A stretch of DNA of 5,952 nt, from contig JADYZS010000446.1 of the NCBI GenBank assembly GCA_020853075.1, positions 1-5,952 on the forward strand, given 5' to 3'. The stretch's first letter is position 1; each line of letters opens with the position of its first letter. The position numbers and the translations under genes are program-made. This document shows, in pieces, positions 1-5,556 of this stretch. This DNA comes from Anaerolineae bacterium (GTDB lineage: Bacteria; Chloroflexota; Anaerolineae; JADYZS01). The notes under the pieces were generated by a model. The model worked only from the letters and a program-made list of their open reading frames with translations. It did not search any database and had not been told where the DNA came from.

Positions 1-1361
1 CTGCGGAGCCCTCGGAAGAAGGAGTCGATAAACCGGCCCACATCGGGCGGCTGGTGAACAGCCTGGCCTGGCCGGTCATCGCCGAGAATCTCCTCCAAAC
101 CATGCTCATCACCGTGGACATGATGATGGTGTCGCGTCTGGGGGCCGCGGCGGTGGCTGGTGTCGGTGCGGCTTCTCAGGTGCTCTGGGTTATCGGTTCT
201 GCCTTCTCTGCCATCACCGTCGGTACCACCGTTCTGGTGGCCCATTTCATCGGGGCGAGAGATGCCGAGGCCGCCAGCCGCGTAACCAAACAATCGTTGA
301 GCCTTGGGATCATCAGTTCAGTTGTTGTTGCAACGTTAGGCACCCTCTACTCGGAGCCGATCATCGCCAGCCTGGGAGCAGCCCCCGATGTCGTCAGAGA
401 TGGCGCGGTCTATCTGCGCATCTCTACGCAGATGAACCTGTTTATGATGATCATGTTCAATCTGGGGAGCGCGCTGCGGGGGGCCGGAGATACACAGACG
501 CCGATGCGCATTACGGCGTTCATTAACGTCATCAACATTGTCGTTGCCTACGCGCTGATCTTCGGGCATTTTGGGCTGCCGGCATTGGGGGTAGCCGGTT
601 CAGCCTGGGGAGCCAGCATCGCGCGCGTGGTCGGGAGTATCATGATGCTGGCTGTTCTCTTGCGAGGGCGCGTGCCCATCTCTCTCCAGGGGAAGGCGGG
701 CTGGCGTCCCGACTTCAATCTGATCGGGAGGATGATGCGCGTGGGTATCCCATCCATGATCGAACAGCTTTTCATGAGCGGCGGCATGTTGATCTATGGG
801 ATGATTACCATATCCCTGGGCACTGCCATCTATGCAGCACAACGGATCACCTTCAACGCCATCTCCCTGGGTTTCATGCCGGGTCTCGGTTTTGCCTTAG
901 CCGCAACAGCCCTTACCGGCCAGAGCCTGGGTGCGAAAAAGCCTGAGCAAGCGCGCCTGGCTACACAACACGCCACCCGCTCTGCCCTGATTTGGATGTC
1001 CACCATAGCCGTAGCGATGTTCCTTTTCGGTGTGCCGGTCATGCGCCTGTTCAGCGATGATCCGGAGATTATCGCCATGGGAGCGGCTGCTCTGAAGGTC
1101 ATCGCGCTCTCGCAGCCTTTGCAGGCTATCGGACAGGTGTTGGCCGGCGGTCTGCGCGGTGCCGGCGACACCCGCTATCCCATGGTCGTCACGGCGGCAG
1201 CGATTTGGCTCGTGCGGTTGCCCCTCGCTTTCCTGTTTGGGCCGGTGCTGCAGTTGAGCCTCGCCGCTATCTATATATCAAACGTGCTGGACTCCCTGTT
1301 CCGGGCCGGGTTGGTATGGCATCGCTTTGAACAGGGTAAATGGCAGCGCATACGAGTCTAA
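1..1361 (+). CDS. MATE-family efflux transporter, 5' end outside the window
   Basis: Inner-membrane antiporter of the MATE (NorM/DinF-like) family, which exports cationic drugs or metabolites in exchange for Na+ or H+. Residues here are numbered from the GTG at 54. The protein is strongly hydrophobic throughout and shows the two-fold repeat typical of the family: GAGDTQTPM at 143-151 and GAGDTRYPM at 369-377, one per bundle of six helices. Paired segments near 63-70 (AHFIGARD) and 289-294 (GQSLGA) repeat in the same way. Asp22, in TVDMMMVSRLG, sits in the first helix where MATE proteins carry a functional acidic residue. The frame stays open upstream of 54 to the window edge (about 17 more codons, including HIGRLVNSLAWP), and the LAWPVI segment normally lies well inside the N-terminus, so GTG 54 is probably internal. 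The stop is TAA at 1359-1361. It is convergent with serS. Substrate cannot be told from sequence. Confidence 0.93.
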   Translation, partial: AEPSEEGVDKPAHIGRLVNSLAWPVIAENLLQTMLITVDMMMVSRLGAAAVAGVGAASQVLWVIGSAFSAITVGTTVLVAHFIGARDAEAASRVTKQSLSLGIISSVVVATLGTLYSEPIIASLGAAPDVVRDGAVYLRISTQMNLFMMIMFNLGSALRGAGDTQTPMRITAFINVINIVVAYALIFGHFGLPALGVAGSAWGASIARVVGSIMMLAVLLRGRVPISLQGKAGWRPDFNLIGRMMRVGIPSMIEQLFMSGGMLIYGMITISLGTAIYAAQRITFNAISLGFMPGLGFALAATALTGQSLGAKKPEQARLATQHATRSALIWMSTIAVAMFLFGVPVMRLFSDDPEIIAMGAAALKVIALSQPLQAIGQVLAGGLRGAGDTRYPMVVTAAAIWLVRLPLAFLFGPVLQLSLAAIYISNVLDSLFRAGLVWHRFEQGKWQRIRV

Positions 1362-1381
1362 CGTGCCATGATCCCGCCCCG

Positions 1382-2650
1382 CTAACGAATGGCGTCAATT
1401 CCTCCCATATAGGGCCTGAGAATTTCTGGTACGGAGATGCTGCCGTCGCGCTGTTGGTAGTTCTCCATCACCGTGATCATCACGCGCGGGAGCGCCAAAC
1501 CGGAGCCGTTGAGCGTGTGGACGAATTCCGGCTTGGCTCCTGGCGTGGGGCGATAGCGGATGTTGGCGCGGCGTGCCTGAAAATCACGGAAATTGGAGCA
1601 GGAACTGACCTCCAGCCATTCGCCACAACCGGGGGCCCACATCTCTATGTCGTACTTCATGGTTGCACTGAAGGACAGGTCACCCGTGCACATCTGCACG
1701 ACGCGATAGGGGATTTCCAGGCGGCGGCAGACGTCTTCGGCGTTATCCAGCAGTTTCATCAACTCTTCGTCCGAAGTGTGCGGCTCCACGAATTTGACCA
1801 TCTCTACTTTATCAAACTGGTGACCCCGTTTGATGCCTCGCACGTCGCGACCCGCCGCCATCTTCTCGCGCCGGAAACAGGCGGTGTAGGCGACGTAGTA
1901 GATCGGCAGCGATCCCGGAGGGAGGATTTCTTCTCGGTAGAGATTGGTGACCGGGACTTCTGCCGTCGGGATGAGCCACAGGTCGTCTTCCACATCGCGA
2001 TAGAGGTTGTCGCCAAATTTAGGGAGATTCCCGGTGCCTACCAGGCAATCGGCCCTCACCACGTAAGGCGGATAGACCTCCGTGTATCCTTGCTCCAGGA
2101 TGTGGAGATCCAGCATCCAGGTAATGAGCGCACGCTGAAGCCGTGCACCCTGGCCTTTTAGAACGTAGAAGCGGCTCCCCGACAACTTGACGCCCCGCTC
2201 AAGATCCAGGATGCCCAGCGCGGGCCCCAGGTCCCAATGAGGGACAGGTTCAAAGGCAAACGCGCGCTTTTGTCCCCATTCTTTCACGACGCGATTCTCG
2301 CTCTCATCTTTGCCGATGGGCACGTCTGGGTGCGGGAGATTGGGGATTTGCAGGAGCGCACCGCGCAACTCCTCATCTACCACGTGCAGACGTTCGTCCA
2401 GGCGGGAAATGGCGTCGCCCACGTTGCGCATCTCAGCGATTTTTACTTCGCGTGCGCTCGCGTCTTTCATGCGTCCGATCTCTTTGGAGACCGTGTTGCG
2501 CCGCGCCCGCAGCGCTTCCACCTCGGTTACGAGTCGCCGCCGCTCTTCATCCAATGCCAGCACCTGGTCTAAGGGCGCGGTGGTGTTGAGCGCGACCAGA
2601 GCTTCTCGTACGACGTCGGGACGTTCGCGGATAATAGCCAGGTCAAGCAT
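1382..2650 (-). CDS. serS: Seryl-tRNA synthetase
   Basis: Cytosolic class II aminoacyl-tRNA synthetase that activates serine with ATP and charges tRNA-Ser (and tRNA-Sec where present). At 422 aa it has the usual bacterial SerRS length. The N-terminal region, about residues 27-100, is rich in charged residues and leucine and should form the long antiparallel coiled coil that grips the tRNA-Ser variable arm. The catalytic domain shows GTGNLPKF (205-212), the serine-site TAEVP (229-233), motif 2 from CFRRE to HQFDKVE (258-283, with KMAAGRD in place of the more common E-GSAGRD-type loop), the conserved SSCSNFRDFQARR block (349-361) and motif 3 NGSGLALPR (381-389). The ATG at 2650 follows an AGGAGG Shine-Dalgarno at 2655-2660. 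The stop is TAG at 1382-1384. Expression should be governed by the serine T-box leader directly upstream. No frameshift or missing catalytic block was seen. Confidence 0.98.
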   Translation of the reverse strand: MLDLAIIRERPDVVREALVALNTTAPLDQVLALDEERRRLVTEVEALRARRNTVSKEIGRMKDASAREVKIAEMRNVGDAISRLDERLHVVDEELRGALLQIPNLPHPDVPIGKDESENRVVKEWGQKRAFAFEPVPHWDLGPALGILDLERGVKLSGSRFYVLKGQGARLQRALITWMLDLHILEQGYTEVYPPYVVRADCLVGTGNLPKFGDNLYRDVEDDLWLIPTAEVPVTNLYREEILPPGSLPIYYVAYTACFRREKMAAGRDVRGIKRGHQFDKVEMVKFVEPHTSDEELMKLLDNAEDVCRRLEIPYRVVQMCTGDLSFSATMKYDIEMWAPGCGEWLEVSSCSNFRDFQARRANIRYRPTPGAKPEFVHTLNGSGLALPRVMITVMENYQQRDGSISVPEILRPYMGGIDAIR

Positions 2651-2654
2651 AAAT

Positions 2655-2660
2655 CCTCCT
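2655..2660 (-). promoter_or_regulatory. Shine-Dalgarno site of serS
   Basis: AGGAGG lies four bases upstream of ATG 2650. It sits outside the terminator hairpin, so translation initiation is not itself masked. This supports transcriptional rather than translational T-box control and fixes the serS start. Confidence 0.85.
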
Positions 2661-2683
2661 TGCTCATCGCTCAGCAGACTCGG

Positions 2684-2719
2684 AAAACAAAAAGCCCCTG
2701 TCCGACCAGGACGAGGGGC
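2684..2719 (-). terminator. Intrinsic terminator of the serS T-box leader
   Basis: On the minus strand GCCCCT pairs with AGGGGC and, after one bulged C, GTCC pairs with GGAC around a TGGTC loop. A run of five T, a G and four more T follow (2693-2684). The 5' arm overlaps the end of the T-box motif, so an antiterminator formed with the T-box would exclude this hairpin, as expected for transcription attenuation rather than translational control. Confidence 0.92.
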
Positions 2720-2740
2720 CCCGTGGTGCCACCTGGATTC

Positions 2741-2764
2741 GTTCTGGCAACTGCGTGCCAGAAC
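2741..2764 (-). promoter_or_regulatory. Stem III of the T-box leader
   Basis: A perfect 9-bp hairpin (GTTCTGGCA with TGCCAGAAC, 6-nt loop) lies six bases upstream of the T-box motif. T-box leaders carry a stem III at this place, between the stem II region and the antiterminator. Confidence 0.85.
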
Positions 2765-2974
2765 CTCATCTCGGCCCGGTAACGGAGGCTATGCGGCGCA
2801 GGATACTGGGGCGTGGTTGCCGGACAATCTACACCGTAGCGACCACTCCCGTTCCCCGACGCGACTCAGGAGAGGATTTCGGCCAGGTCGTGCTGCCACT
2901 TCCCACCGTCAGTGGCTCTCTGAAAGCCGTGACCCGACCTACTCGTCTCCGTCAACGTCTTTGGTGGAGTCTTC

Positions 2975-3003
2975 GTAGAGACGAGCCGGCGGCTCGTCTC
3001 TAC
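2975..3003. repeat. Perfect 13-bp palindrome between rplY and the serS leader
   Basis: GTAGAGACGAGCC (2975-2987), three spacer bases (ggc), then its exact reverse complement (2991-3003). It starts 19 bp beyond the rplY stop and ends just before the T-box stem I. In the rplY direction no T-run follows, so it is not a classical intrinsic terminator. The outer GTAGAGACG...CGTCTCTAC arms resemble short dispersed palindromes that I recall from cyanobacterial and Chloroflexota genomes. That link is from memory and unverified. Confidence 0.8.
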
Positions 3004-3021
3004 AGACCTTAGGGTTTATAT

Positions 3022-3693
3022 TTACTCCTCAGCCGGTACTTCTTCCTCGCCCTTAGCAGCCTTGCCCTTAGCAACCACTTCCACCTCGGCAGCCTCTGCC
3101 GGAGCCGCAACCTCTTCCTCAACGACCTCCTCGCGGACAGCCGACAGGTTCGCCACCGGCTCGTTGGGGTCAGCAAGGAGCTCTACCCCAGATGACACTT
3201 GCAGGTCCTTGACAAGGATAATAGCATCAAAGTCGGTCAGGCGGCTGATGTCCACCTCAATAGACTCGGGTAGATCGGCCGGCAAGCATTCCACTTCAAT
3301 CTCGGTGAGGGCCTCATTCAACAGCGCGTCGCCGCTGGCGACAAGAGGCGAACGACCGACGAAGTGTAGAGGAACCGTTGCCCGCAACTTCTCTGTCATG
3401 CTGACTTCGTAGAAATCTACATGCAGCGGCAGGTGATTGAGGACGTCGCGCTGCACCTCACGCACGAGGACCGTCTGCGGCGTTTCGCCTCCGGCGACTT
3501 GGAGCGAGATCAGGCGGCTCTCACCGGCTCGCGCCAACACCTTGCTCAACGCCCTCAGTTCAATCTGCAAGGAACGCGGTGCGGTATGGTGTCCGTACAC
3601 GACGGCGGGGATCCATCCCTGGCTGCGCATCTGCTTCACGCGGCGCCCCTGTACTTCACGGGGCTCCGCGGCGAGTTCAATTTGCACTGGCAT
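3022..3693 (-). CDS. rplY: 50S ribosomal protein L25 / general stress protein Ctc (TL5 type)
   Basis: Ribosomal protein that binds 5S rRNA in the central protuberance of the large subunit. At 223 aa it is the long two-domain Ctc/TL5 form, not the roughly 95-aa enterobacterial L25. Residues 1 to about 95 form the L25 domain, with VVYGHHTAPRSLQIEL-type signature residues near 31-46 and LPLHVDFYEV at 88-97. Residues about 98-188 form the TL5 C-terminal beta domain (VPLHFVGRSPLV, IEVECLPADLPESIEVDIS). A low-complexity, mostly acidic Glu/Ala tail with two Lys-Gly patches covers about 188-223. ATG 3693 is preceded by AAGGAG at 3703-3708. A SigA-type promoter lies about 80 bp upstream. It reads toward the serS T-box leader with no classical terminator between, so partial cotranscription with serS is possible. 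The stop is TAA at 3022-3024. Confidence 0.96.
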   Translation of the reverse strand: MPVQIELAAEPREVQGRRVKQMRSQGWIPAVVYGHHTAPRSLQIELRALSKVLARAGESRLISLQVAGGETPQTVLVREVQRDVLNHLPLHVDFYEVSMTEKLRATVPLHFVGRSPLVASGDALLNEALTEIEVECLPADLPESIEVDISRLTDFDAIILVKDLQVSSGVELLADPNEPVANLSAVREEVVEEEVAAPAEAAEVEVVAKGKAAKGEEEVPAEE

Positions 3694-3702
3694 CTAGCGA
3701 TA

Positions 3703-3708
3703 CTCCTT
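3703..3708 (-). promoter_or_regulatory. Shine-Dalgarno site of rplY
   Basis: AAGGAG on the minus strand, nine bases upstream of ATG 3693. It supports this start, which also matches the usual L25 N-terminus. Confidence 0.75.
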
Positions 3709-3734
3709 CAGGCGACTCCTGCCCAGCACACAGC

Positions 3735-3753
3735 GGCCCGCACAGGGCGGGCC
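3735..3753 (-). repeat. GC-rich hairpin in the rplY 5' leader
   Basis: GGCCCGC and GCGGGCC form a perfect 7-bp stem around a 5-nt loop (CCTGT on the minus strand). It lies between the rplY promoter and its Shine-Dalgarno site, in the predicted untranslated leader. No T-run follows, so it is not an intrinsic terminator. It may stabilise the mRNA or bind a regulator, but no function can be assigned. Confidence 0.55.
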
Positions 3754-3770
3754 GGCTAGCAAGTGACTCT

Positions 3771-3799
3771 ATTCTACCTGACTTCTGCCAATTCGTCAA
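3771..3799 (-). promoter_or_regulatory. SigA/sigma-70 type promoter of rplY
   Basis: On the minus strand the -35 box TTGACG (3799-3794) and the -10 box TAGAAT (3776-3771) are separated by exactly 17 bp, and each matches consensus at five of six bases. Transcription would start near 3764, giving a leader of about 70 nt before ATG 3693. The upstream flank is AT-rich up to the putative IS66 terminus at 3825. Confidence 0.82.
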
Positions 3800-3834
3800 G
3801 AATTTGTAACTGTTCAGAATTAGGGTAAGGGAAT

Positions 3835-4218
3835 TCAGGTAGGGGCGGTAGGGGCGGGCTGTTGCAAGGCCGCGAGGCACTGGATGAAAGGATTGAGATT
3901 GCGGGCCGCCCAGGTGCCGAGGAGGCTGGCGAGGGTGAGACGCGTCTTGGTCCCTGCCGGTGAGCGGGTACCACCGCTGATTTTGCGGATGACCGCCAAC
4001 GGACGCAGGCTGCGTTCCGCCAGGTTGTTATCGGCGGGCAAGCCGGGCACCAGCACGAACTGGAACAACTCCTCCTGATGGCGCAGCAGCCGTTTCGCCA
4101 TCGCCCAACAGGGATGATCGGTCGCGAAGGCGTAGCCTTGACCCAACTCGCAAGCCCGTTGATACAGATGGGCATACTCCTGGTTGCGCTCCCCCGCCGT
4201 AGGGGTGGCATGAGTAGC
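3835..4218 (-). pseudogene. IS66-family transposase, C-terminal fragment
   Basis: C-terminal part of a DDE transposase, cut off from its N-terminal part by the IS630 insertion. The fragment begins at the insertion point (ATHATPTAGERN) and runs 127 codons to TGA at 3835-3837. It contains the IS66 hallmark block DNNLAERSLRPLAVIRKISG, with the catalytic Glu in AER, followed by GTRSPAGTKT and the LASLLGTWAARNLNPF helix. A TTG at 4146 could serve as a start, but homology clearly extends upstream of it to the junction, so a separate gene is unlikely. A perfect 9-bp tandem duplication (ggtaggggc at 3838-3846 and 3847-3855) encodes the terminal APTAPT. The fragment stays in frame with the piece at 5585-5952 once the IS630 element and one TA are removed. 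Confidence 0.9.
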
Positions 4219-4220
4219 TA
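4219..4220. repeat. TA target-site duplication, left copy of the IS630 element
   Basis: The TA abuts the left terminal repeat and is matched by TA at 5585-5586. Counting only one copy restores the IS66 reading frame exactly. Confidence 0.9.
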
Positions 4221-4248
4221 GTACACCTCGGCAGAGTTGTGACCTGGG
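4221..4248 (+). repeat. Left terminal inverted repeat of the IS630 element
   Basis: It begins GTACACCTCGGC and matches the reverse complement of 5557-5584 at 22 of 28 positions. The first five and bases 7-12 are identical, with mismatches clustered toward the inner end. Confidence 0.9.
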
Positions 4249-4260
4249 TATAGCCTCTGG

Positions 4261-4289
4261 TTGACGGCGATGCTTCAGCAGGGTAAGAT
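4261..4289 (+). promoter_or_regulatory. Putative promoter of the IS630 transposase
   Basis: TTGACG at 4261-4266 (five of six consensus bases) and TAAGAT at 4284-4289 (four of six) are separated by 17 bp. The site lies between the left inverted repeat and the transposase start at 4322, where an IS promoter is expected. Confidence 0.6.
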
Positions 4290-4321
4290 GTAGTCATCTT
4301 GCTACCACCGGAGGCTGCACC

Positions 4322-4792
4322 ATGAAAGGTCCGAAACCGCCTGCCGTCCACTTGAGCGAAGTTGAGCAGCAGGCTCTGGAAAGGCTGGTCAAGGCCCACA
4401 GCACCGAACAGCAGATTGCGCTGCGGGCTCGCATCATCCTGACGGCCAGTCAGGGTTGGAACAACGAACAGGTCGCCAGAGAGTTGCACGTCGGCGTCGA
4501 CATGGTGCGGCAATGGCGGCAGCGGTGGTTGGCTGCGCTACCGATCCCTCTGACAGAACTCAGCGTTGAGGAACGGCTGCGAGACCTCCCCAGGGCTGGC
4601 AAGCCATCCCAGATCACGGCTGAGCAGCTGTGCCAGATCGTGGCATTGGCCTGTGAGAAGCCTGAAGAGTCTGAGCGCCCGATCAGCCACTGGACAGGCC
4701 GCGAAATCGCCGATGAGATCATCAAGCGTGGCATTGTGGAGCAGATCTCGCCCCGGCATGCGGCCCGGCTTTTAAAAAGGGGGCGATCTTAA
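4322..4792 (+). CDS. IS630-family transposase, N-terminal DNA-binding ORF
   Basis: A 156-aa ORF with the N-terminal DNA-binding half of an IS630 transposase. Residues about 47-71 (NNEQVARELHVGVDMVRQW and onward) form a homeodomain-like helix-turn-helix. The linker LPRAGKPSQIT (89-99) is the proline/basic motif usual in this family, and a second helical segment (GREIADEIIKRG, SPRHAARLLKRG) follows. ATG 4322 has GGAGG at 4310-4314, seven bases upstream. The frame runs over AAAAAGGGGG (4774-4783) and stops at TAA 4790-4792, whereas family homology continues in the +1 frame (GDLKPHLIRSW). It could encode a free DNA-binding protein, the first part of a frameshifted product, or simply a truncated remnant. 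It lacks all catalytic residues. Confidence 0.85.
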   Translation: MKGPKPPAVHLSEVEQQALERLVKAHSTEQQIALRARIILTASQGWNNEQVARELHVGVDMVRQWRQRWLAALPIPLTELSVEERLRDLPRAGKPSQITAEQLCQIVALACEKPEESERPISHWTGREIADEIIKRGIVEQISPRHAARLLKRGRS

Positions 4793-5280
4793 ACCGCACC
4801 TGATTCGCTCCTGGCTCACGCCCGAGCCAGATGAACAGCTCGATCAGAAGGTGGCAGACATCAACACCCTCTATCGCCAGGCACCAGCATTGGCAGAGAT
4901 CGGCGAAAAGGTGCTCAGCACCGACGAGTTGACCGGCGTGCAGGCGTTGGAACGCAAGCATCCAGGTCTGCCGCTGGCTCCCGGCAAGGTCGAGCGCCAG
5001 GAGTTCGAGTACATCCGTCACGGCACACAGTCCTTGATGATCAACTTTGACGTGGCGACCGGCCAGGTCATCTCGCCCTCTTGCGCTGCCACCCGCACGG
5101 AGGCAGACTTCGCTGACCATGTCCGGCGCACCGTCGCCCAGGACCCGGCCACCCAGAAGTGGCACTTCGTGGTGGACAACCTGAACATCCACCAGTCCGA
5201 GGCGTTGGTGCGCTACGTGGCCGCCGAGTCAGACCTGACGGTGCACTTGGGCGTCAAAGGCAAGGGCGGTATCTTGCCCG
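4782..5280 (+). pseudogene. IS630-family transposase, central catalytic segment (+1 frame)
   Basis: Continuation of the transposase in the frame one base ahead of the N-terminal ORF, starting at the G-run with GDLKPHLIRSWL. It carries the first two catalytic aspartates: STDELTG (Asp codon 4923-4925) with the family-typical QALERKHPG after it, and HFVVDNLNIHQS (Asp codon 5175-5177). The ATG at 4851 lies inside conserved sequence with no evident ribosome-binding site, so independent translation is doubtful. The frame stays open to 5423, but family similarity ends after GVKGKGGIL (to about 5276). The following residues, PARDGVPAVYG and onward, are out-of-frame translation of the C-terminal domain. 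Confidence 0.82.
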
Positions 5281-5556
5281 CAAGGGACGGAGTACCTGCA
5301 GTCTATGGCGACGCGAGCCGCTTTTCTGAGCGATCCATCGCACCGCATCGTCTTTCACTACACGCCCAAGCACGCCTCCTGGATGAACCAGGTGGAGATT
5401 TGGCTCAGTATCCTGGTGCGTAAGTTGCTTAAGCGTGGTAACTTCACCTCCGTTCAAGACCTGAAAGTCAAGGTGCTGGCGTTTATCGAGTACTTCAACC
5501 GAACCATGGCCAAGCCCTTTAAGTGGACCTGGAAGGGCAAGGCTCTGGTAGCTTAA
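5281..5556 (+). pseudogene. IS630-family transposase, C-terminal segment (second +1 frame)
   Basis: Last part of the DDE domain in a third reading frame. From about 5299 it reads QSMATRAAFLSDPSHRIVF, then HYTPKHASWMNQVEIW with the catalytic Glu at 5395-5397, and ends with the IS630-typical tail FNRTMAKPFKWTWKGKALVA before TAA at 5554-5556. The ATG at 5305 falls inside the conserved SMATRAAFL motif, so it is not a true start. The segment is joined to the catalytic aspartates only by a +1 change somewhere between about 5277 and 5298. Removing one C from CCC at 5277-5279 would fuse them. Confidence 0.82.

Larger units (their letters stand above)
2684..2971 (-). promoter_or_regulatory. T-box riboswitch, serine-specific, controlling serS
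   Basis: Untranslated leader that senses uncharged tRNA-Ser and allows read-through into serS. Read on the minus strand, stem I contains lower helix GGAGA/TCTCC (2950-2946 with 2873-2869), helix AGGTCG/CGACCT (2940-2935 with 2890-2885) and apical helix GCCAC/GTGGC (2916-2912 with 2899-2895), whose loop carries GGTG at 2907-2904. The internal loop has the loop-E pair AGTA and GAA. The triplet right after CGAAA, at 2876-2874, is TCC, a serine codon, in the position occupied by GGC in the glyQS leader as I remember it. Stem III is a perfect 9-bp hairpin (2764-2741). The T-box AGGTGGCACCACGG is at 2734-2721. Its TGGC would pair with a tRNA ending GCCA, which fits the G73 discriminator of bacterial tRNA-Ser. 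A terminator follows. The 5' limit is approximate: GACTC at 2971-2967 can pair with GAGTC at 2867-2863. Confidence 0.93.

Noticed and set aside
1340..2161. 273-codon plus-strand ORF opposite serS
   Set aside because: It lies antisense to a clearly homologous serS, has no recognisable domain, and its composition is what the complement of a GC-rich gene gives.
2975..3003. Rho-independent terminator of rplY
   Set aside because: The hairpin is strong, but GAAGACTCC follows it on the rplY strand instead of a T-run, and the plus-strand flank also lacks one.
2237..3012. Plus-strand ORFs across the serS 5' end and its leader
   Set aside because: They run antisense through serS and the structured T-box RNA and show Ser/Arg-rich low-complexity translation with no known domain.
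3008..3024. TATAAA near the rplY stop as a -10 box for serS
   Set aside because: No acceptable -35 element sits 16-18 bp upstream on the minus strand, and AT-rich stop-codon context explains it.
3062..3809. Several plus-strand ORFs opposite rplY
   Set aside because: They are mirror frames of the L25 gene. The first is the complement of its Glu/Ala tail, and none has a family signature.
3838..3855. Tandem repeat ggtaggggc x2 as an iteron or CRISPR-like array
   Set aside because: There are only two 9-bp units, without spacers, and they are coding for APTAPT at the end of the IS66 transposase.
4028..4513. Minus-strand ORF spanning the left IS630 junction
   Set aside because: It crosses the inverted repeat, mixes out-of-frame IS66 with antisense IS630 sequence, and has no domain of its own.
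4722..5192. Minus-strand 156-codon ORF opposite the IS630 transposase
   Set aside because: It is antisense to the catalytic segment with both conserved Asp motifs, so it is a shadow frame.
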